NCBI GenBank assembly: GCA_031550615.1
Contig: JAVBOL010000023.1
Location: 1-64,000, forward strand
Reading direction: 5' to 3'
Origin: JAVBOW01 sp031550615
GTDB taxonomy: Bacteria > Bacteroidota > Bacteroidia > Bacteroidales > Rikenellaceae
Length of the DNA stretch: 64,000 bases
The notes below the pieces were generated by a model, which was given only the letters and a program-made list of their open reading frames with translations, was not told the DNA's origin and did no database searches. The stretch's first letter is position 1; every line of letters starts with the position of its first letter. Position numbers and translations under genes: made by a program. Positions 33,999-41,840 of this stretch are shown in pieces.

Positions 33999-34937
33999 TT
34001 AGTCTTTCAACTCGATCATCGAGAGTTTCATGACGTTCTTGGCGACGTTCTGTCCCAGGTGGTTCTTGTCGATGGTGAACTGCACGGTGTCGCCCGGCGC
34101 CAATTCGCTGAATTCGCCGATCACGTCCTGGTAATTGAAGAACAGGTTGTTGTTGGGGTACTTGACGAACCCGTAGCCGTTCTTGATGCTTAGTATTTCG
34201 CTTATTTCGGTTTCGCCCTCGACGGCCTCCTCTTCCTGGTCCTGGCCGTAACGCGAGTCGCCAGACTTGCCGTTGTCGTTGTTGTTGACGAATATCTGGG
34301 TGACCACCTCGTCGCCGTCGGCCAATCCCTCCTCGATCTCCTCCTGCATAAGGATAGGGTAGGCGGCCAGTTGCAGCAACTCGTGCGAGGTTTTGGTCAC
34401 CATACGCACCCCGTCGTCATTCATGTAGTCGAATTCCCAACTGAGCAGCATCGTAGGCATGCCCAGCGATGAGAGTTTGCGCATCAGGGGCGCGTAGTCG
34501 GTGTCCGAAATGACCAGCACGGCCACGTCGATGCGGTGTTCGAGGGCCATCTGGAACACCTCCAGCGAGAGCCACACGTCGATGCCGCGCTCCTCTTTGC
34601 GTCCCGAGAAGTTGCGCAGGGGGAGGTAGTGGGTCTGTACGCCTTCGGCCATCAGTATGTCTTCGAACACGCGGTCGTTGTAGAGTTGGTTGCCGCGCTG
34701 CTGCGCCTCGGCGGCGTTGATGCGTCCCCGGAAATAGTGCGTCTCGGTGATCGAGCACATGCCCTGGGGGATGTCCAGCTCTTCGCTCACGCGGCAGCGT
34801 ACGAATTCGTGCAGCCCGCCGATGCTCAGGCGGCTGTGCTGGGAATGGATGTAGTTATAGTAATTCGAGGCGTGCAACAGGAAGTTGCCGTCGTAGAAAA
34901 TTCCGATCCTTGTGAACTGAGTGCAAGAGGGTTTCAT
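33999..34937 (-). CDS. NYN-domain nuclease-like protein with C-terminal cold-shock domain
   Basis: A 312-residue protein. Residues about 8-190 form a NYN (PIN-like) domain: IGIFYDGNFLLHASNYY with the first acidic residue, GIDVWLSLEVFQMAL and VLVISDTDYAPLMRKL with the later acidic residues of the metal site. An acidic linker (EEEAVEGETE) leads to a cold-shock/S1-like OB fold with NGYGFVKYPNNNLFFNYQDV around 255-275, which should bind RNA. The combination predicts an RNA-binding nuclease acting on RNA in the cytosol. Target RNAs are unknown. Confidence 0.88.
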   Translation of the reverse strand: MKPSCTQFTRIGIFYDGNFLLHASNYYNYIHSQHSRLSIGGLHEFVRCRVSEELDIPQGMCSITETHYFRGRINAAEAQQRGNQLYNDRVFEDILMAEGVQTHYLPLRNFSGRKEERGIDVWLSLEVFQMALEHRIDVAVLVISDTDYAPLMRKLSSLGMPTMLLSWEFDYMNDDGVRMVTKTSHELLQLAAYPILMQEEIEEGLADGDEVVTQIFVNNNDNGKSGDSRYGQDQEEEAVEGETEISEILSIKNGYGFVKYPNNNLFFNYQDVIGEFSELAPGDTVQFTIDKNHLGQNVAKNVMKLSMIELKD

Positions 34938-34971
34938 AAGTAGTTTTCTTCAATAATTAATTAAATTAAAG

Positions 34972-35003
34972 CAAAATTATATAAAATAGTTCGAATTTGC
35001 AAA
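34972..35003 (-). promoter_or_regulatory. Promoter of the NYN-CSD gene
   Basis: On the minus strand, TTTG (35003-35000) and TAATTTTG (34979-34972) are 20 bases apart, close to consensus. Confidence 0.65.
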
Positions 35004-35066
35004 TGTCGGGTAAAGATCAAAAAACCTGTTTTTAGTCGAAAAACATTGTTTTTGCGATCTATTTCA

Positions 35067-35074
35067 TACCTTTG
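35067..35074 (+). promoter_or_regulatory. Promoter -7 box of the FadL-type porin gene
   Basis: TACCTTTG, 23 bases before the ATG at 35098. Confidence 0.6.
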
Positions 35075-35097
35075 CGGCGATTAAATACCCTGTGAAA

Positions 35098-36396
35098 ATG
35101 AAAAAAATCTTAACTATCGTCATGACCCTCGCGGTCGCCACGGCATCTGCCGAGGGCTATCAGTCCAACTCGCAGAGTGCCCGCCAGACCGGTATGGGCC
35201 ACACCGGAGTAGCCATGAACCTGGGCGCCGAGAGCATGCACTTCAACCCCGCCGGCATGGCGGCTCTCAAGTCGGACGTAGAGGTGTCGCTCGGCGCGAC
35301 AGCCATCTTCTCGAAAGTAGAGTTGGAGGACTGCAACATCGACGGCAAGAATTATTCGACCGATAACCCCGTTTCAACCCCCGTTTTCGCCTATGCCGCC
35401 TTCAGGGTGTGGAAAGACAAGCTCACCGCCGGGGTGTCGCTGACCAATCCCTACGGCAGCGCCCTGGACTGGGGCAACAAGTGGCCGGGTGCGATGCTGA
35501 TCGAAGATATTTCGCTCCGCTCGTTCGTCGTGCAGCCCACCGTGGCCTTCAAAGTGCTGCCCAACCTGAGCCTGGGCGGCGGACTGATGGTCTCCATGGG
35601 TAACTTCGACCTTAATAGGGCGACGATGCCAGCGGGAATATTTTCGGGAGCCGGTATAGATGAAGCGCCGGCATGGTTGAACATTAACGGCAAAGCCAAC
35701 ATTGCCTACGGCTATAACGTGGGTCTGTTGTGGAATTTCGCAAAGAAGTGGAATTTCGGCGTATCCTACCGCTCGGAAATGAAGATGAAGGTAGATAATG
35801 GCGATATGGAGATTAAATACATTGATGCCATGGCGACGATTGCCCCCTCCGCTAAGGCTTTATTCGACGACGCCAATGCCTTGTATGACGAAATAGACAT
35901 AAGCACCGAATTGCCCATGCCGGCTAACCTTACGGTTGGTTTTGCATTTCAACCCAATAAATGCCTGACCCTTGAGCTCGACGCGCAGTTCGTGGGCTGG
36001 GAGGCGTATAAGGACCTCGATTTCACAGCTACGGTGGACGGTGAATCAGTACCTATAAGCCAGACGTATAAGAACTACCGCAACACGGTGATAGTGCGTG
36101 CCGGTGCGCAATATCTCCTGGGCAGCAAATGGACCGTACGCGCGGGTGCATATTTCGACGAAACCCCCGTACGCAGCAAATACTTCTACCCCGACGGCCC
36201 GGGCTTCAATAAACTGGGAATGAGCGGCGGCGCCAGCTGGATGCCCGCAAAGTGGATCTCGGTGGATCTTGCCGCTACCTATATCCAGGGTTTCAGCCGC
36301 GAAGCGTCGTGCCCGAATGGTACGGCGGATACTTTCGGGGGCGACTACAAATGCCGCTCTTTCCTCACTTCGCTGGGCGTGAATATGCTCTTCTAA
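35098..36396 (+). CDS. OmpP1/FadL-family outer-membrane transporter
   Basis: A 432-residue barrel protein with a signal peptide (MKKILTIVMTLAVATASA). SARQTGMGHTGVAMNLGAESMHFNPAGMA is the conserved N-terminal hatch with the NPA motif, and the rest shows paired strands such as TAGVSLTNPYGSALDWGNKW and WNFGVSYRSEMKMKV, ending in the aromatic C-terminal strand LGVNMLF. FadL relatives import long-chain fatty acids or other hydrophobic compounds across the outer membrane; the ligand here is unknown. The middle third is less GC-rich than the ends. Confidence 0.92.
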   Translation: MKKILTIVMTLAVATASAEGYQSNSQSARQTGMGHTGVAMNLGAESMHFNPAGMAALKSDVEVSLGATAIFSKVELEDCNIDGKNYSTDNPVSTPVFAYAAFRVWKDKLTAGVSLTNPYGSALDWGNKWPGAMLIEDISLRSFVVQPTVAFKVLPNLSLGGGLMVSMGNFDLNRATMPAGIFSGAGIDEAPAWLNINGKANIAYGYNVGLLWNFAKKWNFGVSYRSEMKMKVDNGDMEIKYIDAMATIAPSAKALFDDANALYDEIDISTELPMPANLTVGFAFQPNKCLTLELDAQFVGWEAYKDLDFTATVDGESVPISQTYKNYRNTVIVRAGAQYLLGSKWTVRAGAYFDETPVRSKYFYPDGPGFNKLGMSGGASWMPAKWISVDLAATYIQGFSREASCPNGTADTFGGDYKCRSFLTSLGVNMLF

Positions 36397-36415
36397 GGTT
36401 GGTGACTAAATATTG

Positions 36416-36450
36416 CCGCCGCATGACGAAAGTTGTGCGGCGGTTTTTTT
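36416..36450 (+). terminator. Terminator of the FadL-type gene
   Basis: Stem CCGCCGCA/TGCGGCGG with a 12-base loop, followed by seven T residues. Confidence 0.85.
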
Positions 36451-36470
36451 GATATTAGGTGCAGATGGTT

Positions 36471-36478
36471 TAACTTTG
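36471..36478 (+). promoter_or_regulatory. Promoter -7 box of the Pro/Glu-rich gene
   Basis: TAACTTTG, 23 bases before the ATG at 36502. Confidence 0.55.
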
Positions 36479-36501
36479 GGCGAATTATATCCCCTTTTAA
36501 A

Positions 36502-37773
36502 ATGGACCTGCAACAGATAAAACGACTGATAGAAAACCTGCATGCAACCATCGCCGCATGGGACGATCCCGGTGCGGTGGATGAAATGGAGCGCGACGTG
36601 GTGCTCGGCGGGTTGCGCGAGATATATTCCGGGGTTAAATTCGGCATTGGGGCGGCGCCTGTCGCGGTCGCTGCGGCTGAGTCGGTGTTCGAGCCTGAGT
36701 CGGAGCCGGAGCCTGAAGCGAAGGTTGCGCATGAAGTAGAGCCAGAGCCCACCCCTGTCACGGAAGCCGGGCCCGAGTCTCAGCAAGAAGCCGGGCTTGA
36801 GCCTGAAGTTGCCCCTGAGCCTGAAGTTGCCCCTGAACCTGAGGCGGAAGCTGTCCCGGCCCCCGAGGCGCCCTCGACGGATTACGCCGCGCCGTTGGTC
36901 GCTGCGGCCACACTTTTTGAAGAGTCCGCGTCCCAGCCGCGTCCCCGCCTTGACCGCCGTGCCGTGCTCTCGCTTTACGGCGAGAATCCAGCACCAGTCG
37001 CAGAACACGCTCCCGCTCCCGCCACAGAACCCGCTCCCGTCCAGGAACCTGCCCCGGAGCCCGTTGCGGGGCCGTCGCCCGAACCGGTTACAGAACCGTC
37101 GCCGGAAGCCACTCCGGAAGCCGCCCCGGAAGCCGCCCCACTGCAGGTCGAGCCGTCAGGCGTCGGGATGATGCTCGATTTTTCTTTCGGGCTTTCGCCC
37201 GAGGGCGCCGTCCCGGTCCAGGAAACAGAACCCGAAACAGAACCCGCACCCGAAACAGAGGCCGCTCCGACCGCAGAACCGGAGCCGGCCACTGAGCCGA
37301 CCGCAGAACCATCCCCTGCGCCTGCCCCGCTTTTCGAGCTCGGCGACGAGCCCTCCGATGATTCCGTCCCCAGCCCCGCCACCGATCCCGCCCCTGCCCC
37401 CGCCACCGATCCCGCCCCCGCGAAACCTTTCTCCCTCTGGGGAAAAAAGGTGTTGGGCGAGGTTATCGGCGCCGGCGAACGCCTGGGCGACAAGCTGGCG
37501 CGCACCGCCCAGCGCACCGACGACGTGGCCGGGCGAGTGGCTGCCGGACGCACGGTGAGCCTACCCGGCGCGATAGGGGTCAATGACCGCTACCAGATAA
37601 TCAACGAGGTCTTCGGCGGCAACGCCGAGGCTTACGAGCAGGTGATCGAACGGCTCGACGCATTCGAAGACCTCGACCAGGCGATGATACATATCTACGA
37701 GAATTATGCGTGGGATCCCGACAACGATGGGGTGCGCATCATCGTGGATGTGCTCACACGCAAACTCTCGTAA
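36502..37773 (+). CDS. Protein with a long Pro/Glu/Ala-rich linker between two conserved ends
   Basis: A 423-residue protein of unknown function. Residues 1-50 are helical (MDLQQIKRLIENLHATIAAW). About 300 residues of EPEP/APEP/PAPA repeats follow, interrupted near 155 by FEESASQPRPRLDRRAVLSLYGE and near 210 by GVGMMLDFSFGL. The last 100 residues (GDKLARTAQRTDDVAGR, then NDRYQIINEVFGGNAEAYEQVIERLDAFEDLDQAMIHIYENYAW cut into shorter helices) look folded and are the likely functional end. There is no signal peptide. The linker may act as an extended spacer or as a protein-interaction arm. It precedes rsmI by eight bases, so they probably share a transcript. Confidence 0.82.
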   Translation: MDLQQIKRLIENLHATIAAWDDPGAVDEMERDVVLGGLREIYSGVKFGIGAAPVAVAAAESVFEPESEPEPEAKVAHEVEPEPTPVTEAGPESQQEAGLEPEVAPEPEVAPEPEAEAVPAPEAPSTDYAAPLVAAATLFEESASQPRPRLDRRAVLSLYGENPAPVAEHAPAPATEPAPVQEPAPEPVAGPSPEPVTEPSPEATPEAAPEAAPLQVEPSGVGMMLDFSFGLSPEGAVPVQETEPETEPAPETEAAPTAEPEPATEPTAEPSPAPAPLFELGDEPSDDSVPSPATDPAPAPATDPAPAKPFSLWGKKVLGEVIGAGERLGDKLARTAQRTDDVAGRVAAGRTVSLPGAIGVNDRYQIINEVFGGNAEAYEQVIERLDAFEDLDQAMIHIYENYAWDPDNDGVRIIVDVLTRKLS

Positions 37774-37781
37774 CGCTCACG

Positions 37782-38489
37782 ATGGCAAAACTCTACATAG
37801 TCCCCACGCCGGTAGGAAACCTCGAAGACATCACCCTGCGGGCCATACGCGTGCTGTCGGAGGTCGACCTGGTGCTGGCCGAGGACACCCGCACGACGGC
37901 TTTCCTGTTGCAGCACCTGGGGCTTAGCAAGAAGATGCAGTCGCACCACAAATTCAACGAGCATGCCACGGCCCGGATCGTCGCGCAGCGCATCGCCGAA
38001 GGGCAGAGTGTGGCGCTGGTCTCTGACGCGGGCACGCCCGGCATATCCGATCCCGGATTCCTGCTGGTGCGCACCTGCATCGCCGAAGGCATAGAGGTCG
38101 AAACCCTGCCCGGGGCTACGGCATTCGTGCCCGCGCTGGTGCAGAGCGGATTCCCCCTCGACCGTTTCTGCTTCGAGGGTTTCCTGCCGCAAAAAAAGGG
38201 GCGCCAGAGCCGCATCGCAGCCCTGGCCGCGGAGGAGCGCACCGTGATATTTTATGAATCGCCATACCGCGTGGTCAAGGCGTTGCAACAGCTTGCCGGG
38301 GCGTGCGGACCGGATCGCCGCGTGTCGGTGAGCCGCGAGTTGACCAAGAAATTCGAGCAGACCGTGCGCGGCACGCTTGCCGAAACGATAGAGTATTTTA
38401 CATCCAACGAGCCGCGCGGCGAATTCGTGATCGTGCTCGAAGGGGTGGGGCGCAAATCCCGCCAACAGGACCAAACAGATGATTTATAG
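37782..38489 (+). CDS. rsmI: 16S rRNA (cytidine1402-2'-O)-methyltransferase
   Basis: A 235-residue tetrapyrrole-methylase-fold enzyme that 2'-O-methylates C1402 of 16S rRNA. The start MAKLYIVPTPVGNLEDITLRA and LVLAEDTRTT, SDAGTPGISDPG and LPGATAFVPAL are the family signatures, in order, and bind SAM. ATG at 37782 gives this conserved start; earlier codons in the frame lie inside the preceding gene. Its end overlaps the IMPase start by 11 bases. Confidence 0.95.
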   Translation: MAKLYIVPTPVGNLEDITLRAIRVLSEVDLVLAEDTRTTAFLLQHLGLSKKMQSHHKFNEHATARIVAQRIAEGQSVALVSDAGTPGISDPGFLLVRTCIAEGIEVETLPGATAFVPALVQSGFPLDRFCFEGFLPQKKGRQSRIAALAAEERTVIFYESPYRVVKALQQLAGACGPDRRVSVSRELTKKFEQTVRGTLAETIEYFTSNEPRGEFVIVLEGVGRKSRQQDQTDDL

Positions 38490-39276
38490 GGATATATGCG
38501 CAGCGACGTGTGCCGTCGCACACCGCGCGGGGGAGTATATACGCACCCAGCGCGAGGGTTTCGATTTTAAAAGCGTCGAGTTCAAGGGGTCGCAAAACCT
38601 CGTGTCGTACGTCGACAAGAGGGCGGAGGAGATGATCGTCGAGGGGCTTAAACCCCTTGTACCCGGAGCCGGGTTTGTCACCGAGGAGGGCACGGCGGGA
38701 TGCAGCGACGAGCTGTACCGTTGGGTCATCGATCCGCTGGACGGGACGACCAACTTCATACACGGCCTTGCGCCCTATTGCGTGAGCATAGGGCTGATGT
38801 GCGGCGAGGAGATCGTGGTCGGCGTGGTCTACGAGATCACCGCCGACGAGATGTATTACGCGTGGCAGGGGTCGGAGGCCTTTTTAAACGGCCGTGCGAT
38901 AACCGCGTCCAGTACCGACCGCCTCGAAAACGCCCTCGTGGCGATAGGGTACGCCTGTTCCACCAACGACCGCGTGGCTGACTTCAACGCCCAGATCGAG
39001 TGGTTCCAGCGCAACACCAACGGATTCCGCCGCATAGGCTCGGCAGCCGCCGACCTGGTGTGGACGGCATGCGGGCGCTTCGACGCCTTTACGCAGGTCC
39101 GCCTCTCGCCCTGGGATGTGGCCGGGGGAGCGCTGATCGCCCAGAGGGCGGGATGCAGGGTCACCGACCATGACGGGGGCGGGGATTACGTTTTCGGGGG
39201 CTCGGTTCTGGTCGCCGCACCCGCGATCTACGACGAGTTTCGCGAGATAGTGAATAAAACCCTGCCACGCCGATGA
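38479..39276 (+). CDS. Inositol monophosphatase family phosphatase
   Basis: A 265-residue Mg-dependent sugar/inositol phosphatase. The metal-binding motifs are complete: VTEEGT near 70-75, WVIDPLDGTTNFIHG near 85-99 and SPWDVAGGALIAQRAG near 211. Substrate may be inositol-1-phosphate, a nucleotide bisphosphate or another sugar phosphate. It overlaps both rsmI upstream and the acyltransferase downstream (ATGA), so translation of the cluster is likely coupled. Confidence 0.92.
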   Translation: MIYRDICAATCAVAHRAGEYIRTQREGFDFKSVEFKGSQNLVSYVDKRAEEMIVEGLKPLVPGAGFVTEEGTAGCSDELYRWVIDPLDGTTNFIHGLAPYCVSIGLMCGEEIVVGVVYEITADEMYYAWQGSEAFLNGRAITASSTDRLENALVAIGYACSTNDRVADFNAQIEWFQRNTNGFRRIGSAAADLVWTACGRFDAFTQVRLSPWDVAGGALIAQRAGCRVTDHDGGGDYVFGGSVLVAAPAIYDEFREIVNKTLPRR

Positions 39277-40190
39277 AACGCTGGTCTGACATAGGCGCCG
39301 CGGCGCTGGTGTGGGGGTGCGGCCTGGTGGGGCGGCTGCCTTTCTGTTTCCTTTACGGCCCCCTGCGCGGTTTCCTCTATTTTCTGCTCTATTACGTGGC
39401 CCGTTACCGCCGCGAGGTGGTGCGCGCCAACCTGCTTTCGGCCTTCCCCGAGAAGACCGCCGCCGAGCGCCTTGAGATAGAGAGGGAGTTCTACCGCCAC
39501 CTGGCCGAGCTTTTTATCGACACCATAGACATGGCCTCGATCTCCGTTGGGGAGATGAACGAGCGGATGGATATCGTCGGCCTCGAAGAGTTCCAGAGGC
39601 AGGTGCAGGGGCGCGACTGGATCGCCGCCATGTCGCATTTCGGGTCGTGGGAGTATTTCACGGCTTTCCAGACCCGCACCGACGCCCAGGTGATCGGGGT
39701 CTACCACCCGCTCGCCAACGAGGCTTTCGATAAGTTCTACCGCAGGATACGCTCACGCAACGGTACCAAACCCGTGTCGACATGGATGTTGGTGCGCCAT
39801 ATCGTCGCGCACCGCAAGGCCGCCGAGGGTAATATAGCCATCGGACTGATCGCCGACCAGGGCACGCCGTTCAAGGTGAAGCGCTGGCTGCGCTTTTTGC
39901 ACCAGCCCACCTCTTTCCATGAGGGCATGGAGAGCGTGGCGCTGCGTTTCGGCATGCCGGTCTACTTCGTGCACATGCACAAAACAGGCAAGGCGCATTA
40001 CCAGGTGCGTGTGGAAACGATCTGGGACGGTATCGAGCCGGTCGGCGAATATACCATAACGGCGCGCTACGCCGACATGCTCGAACGGCAGATCCGCGAA
40101 CAACCTGCCTATTGGCTCTGGTCGCACCGCCGCTGGAAACGCAAACCCAGGCCGGGCGACCAAATAGACGAGATAAGCGAATGGCTCTGA
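39273..40190 (+). CDS. LpxL/HtrB-type lipid A acyltransferase
   Basis: A 305-residue inner-membrane acyltransferase of the lysophospholipid/lipid A late-acyltransferase family. A hydrophobic N-terminal segment near 10-45 anchors it; SHFGSWEYF holds the catalytic HxxxxE (H near 127) and ADQGTPFKVKRWLRFL with VETIWDG are typical later motifs. It should add a secondary acyl chain to lipid A or an aminolipid precursor. It overlaps the IMPase stop (ATGA) and the next glycosyltransferase by ten bases. Confidence 0.93.
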   Translation: MKRWSDIGAAALVWGCGLVGRLPFCFLYGPLRGFLYFLLYYVARYRREVVRANLLSAFPEKTAAERLEIEREFYRHLAELFIDTIDMASISVGEMNERMDIVGLEEFQRQVQGRDWIAAMSHFGSWEYFTAFQTRTDAQVIGVYHPLANEAFDKFYRRIRSRNGTKPVSTWMLVRHIVAHRKAAEGNIAIGLIADQGTPFKVKRWLRFLHQPTSFHEGMESVALRFGMPVYFVHMHKTGKAHYQVRVETIWDGIEPVGEYTITARYADMLERQIREQPAYWLWSHRRWKRKPRPGDQIDEISEWL

Positions 40191-41194
40191 CGAAAGTGGT
40201 CATACTCAACTGGAACGGAGTGGAGCACCTCTCCGCGTTCCTGCCCTCGGTGGTGGAGCATACGCCCCCGCATGTGGGCGTGGTGGTCGCTGATAACGGC
40301 TCCACGGACGATTCGGTGGAGATGCTGCGCGAGCGTTTCCCGAGCGTCGAGATATTGCGCTTGGATGCGAATTACGGCTATGCGGGCGGATATAACCGTG
40401 CGCTGGCGCTTCTGGAGGCGGATTATTACGTGCTGATGAACTCGGACGTCGAGGCCGCCCCGGGGTGGCTCGAACCGTTGGAAAGGGCTATGGACGCCGA
40501 TCCGTCGCTTGCCGCCGTGTCGCCCAAACTGCTCTCATTCGCCAGGCGCGGACACTTCGAATATGCCGGCGCGGCCGGCGGATTCATGGATTTTCTGGGC
40601 TATCCCTTCTGCCGCGGGCGCATCCTGCAAGCCGTGGAGCGCGACCTGGGGCAATACGACACCCCGCGGGACGTATTCTGGGCGTCGGGGGCGTGCATGA
40701 TGGTGCGCGCGGAGTATTTCCGCACCGCCGGGGGATTCGACGAGGCGTTTTTCGCGCACATGGAGGAGATCGACCTCTGCTGGCGCATGCAGTTGCGCGG
40801 CTGGCGCGTGGCGGTCGAGCCGGCTTCGGCGGTCTACCACCTGGGGGGCGGCACGTTGCCGAACGACAATCCCCGCAAGCTCTACCTCAATTACCGCAAC
40901 AACCTCTCGATGCTCTATAAAAACCTTGCGCCGGGCCGCCGCGAATCGGTGCTCTTCGTGCGCATGGTGCTCGACGGGCTCTCGGCGCTGGTATTCCTGG
41001 CGCAGGGCCGACCCTCTTTTTTCAGTGCCGTTTTCAGGGCGCATATGGATTTCCACCGCCGCCGCCCCGAGTTGCAACGGTTGCGGGCCGGGATCCAGGA
41101 ATCCGCCGTCGCACGCGCGAAGGGAATTTACTGCGGGTCTATCTTATTTAGATACTTCACCTGTCGCCGCAAATTTGGTAACTTATTGCTTTGA
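40181..41194 (+). CDS. Family 2 glycosyltransferase (WbbL/rhamnosyltransferase-like)
   Basis: A 337-residue GT-A fold enzyme. VVILNWNGVEHL opens the fold, VVADNGSTDDSVEML and YGYAGGYNRAL follow, and LMNSDVEAAPGWL holds the DxD-equivalent; FWASGACMMVRAEYF and FFAHMEEIDLCWRMQLRGWRV are the conserved acceptor-side motifs. Its placement behind an LpxL-type gene suggests envelope glycolipid synthesis. Start at 40181 (MALTKVV) overlaps the acyltransferase end. The stop TGA at 41192 is the first triplet of a dispersed repeat end. Confidence 0.92.
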   Translation: MALTKVVILNWNGVEHLSAFLPSVVEHTPPHVGVVVADNGSTDDSVEMLRERFPSVEILRLDANYGYAGGYNRALALLEADYYVLMNSDVEAAPGWLEPLERAMDADPSLAAVSPKLLSFARRGHFEYAGAAGGFMDFLGYPFCRGRILQAVERDLGQYDTPRDVFWASGACMMVRAEYFRTAGGFDEAFFAHMEEIDLCWRMQLRGWRVAVEPASAVYHLGGGTLPNDNPRKLYLNYRNNLSMLYKNLAPGRRESVLFVRMVLDGLSALVFLAQGRPSFFSAVFRAHMDFHRRRPELQRLRAGIQESAVARAKGIYCGSILFRYFTCRRKFGNLLL

Positions 41195-41211
41195 CGGACA
41201 CTATGCACAGC
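41192..41211 (+). repeat. Solo end of the dispersed 125-bp element at the GT2 stop
   Basis: TGACGGACACTATGCACAGC differs from the 7794 copy in one base. Its TGA is the stop of the glycosyltransferase gene, as at ychF. Confidence 0.72.
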
Positions 41212-41247
41212 TTCGTTGGCGAATATGCCGTATAAATCATATATGTT

Positions 41248-41778
41248 ATGAAAACACTCGTCGTTACACCTCGCGAGGCCCGCTCGCTGGCGCTGCGCTA
41301 TGGATTTGCCGCCTCACCTTTCGGCGAAACGCTGATAGGGTGGTGCGAAAAGGGGATCGCTTACCTGGGCTTCGTCGTCGACGGGCGCGAGGGGGCCGTT
41401 GCCGACCTCGCGCGCCGTTGGCCGTCGCCGCTTACGCGAGATGATAAGGGGGCGCAGGAGCTCTCCGGGGATATATTCGACCGCGGGTGCGCGGGGCGAC
41501 CTGAACTTACGCTGCTGCTCAAGGGCACCGATTTCCAGATCGCCGTGTGGCGCGCTTTGCTCGACGTGCCTTTCGGAAAGACGACCTCATATACGGCGGT
41601 TGCCGCCTCTGCCGGACGCGAACGCGCCGTGCGCGCGGCAGCATCGGCGGTGGGCGACAACAATATTTCCTACCTCGTGCCGTGCCACCGCGTGTTGCGC
41701 CGCGACGGCTCCATAGGGGGGTATTTCTGGGGGCTGGATTGTAAACGCCGGATACTGGATTGGGAATCCCGCGGTTGA
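41248..41778 (+). CDS. ogt: Methylated-DNA--protein-cysteine methyltransferase
   Basis: A 176-residue DNA-repair protein that takes alkyl groups from O6-alkylguanine in a suicide reaction. VPCHRVLRRDGSIGGYFWG contains the acceptor cysteine (about residue 145) and the PCHRV core; FQIAVWRALLDVPFGKTTSYTAVAA is the preceding helix-turn-helix. The form is Ogt-like without the Ada regulatory domain. It follows a glycosyltransferase and a repeat end, and a short stem with seven T residues (41802-41820) lies downstream. Confidence 0.94.
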   Translation: MKTLVVTPREARSLALRYGFAASPFGETLIGWCEKGIAYLGFVVDGREGAVADLARRWPSPLTRDDKGAQELSGDIFDRGCAGRPELTLLLKGTDFQIAVWRALLDVPFGKTTSYTAVAASAGRERAVRAAASAVGDNNISYLVPCHRVLRRDGSIGGYFWGLDCKRRILDWESRG

Positions 41779-41840
41779 TCCCGCACGCATCCTTTGACGG
41801 GGGTGTTTAGCACCTTTTTTGCATACGAAAGATACGGTTT

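Noticed and set aside
36650..37430. Repetitive EP/AP-coding DNA considered as non-coding repeat
   Set aside because: One frame remains open through the whole repeat, with conserved-looking helical ends on both sides, and a promoter precedes it, so it is coding.
38884..39171. Short minus-strand frame inside the IMPase gene
   Set aside because: No start signal or motif; it is covered by a gene with complete metal-binding motifs.
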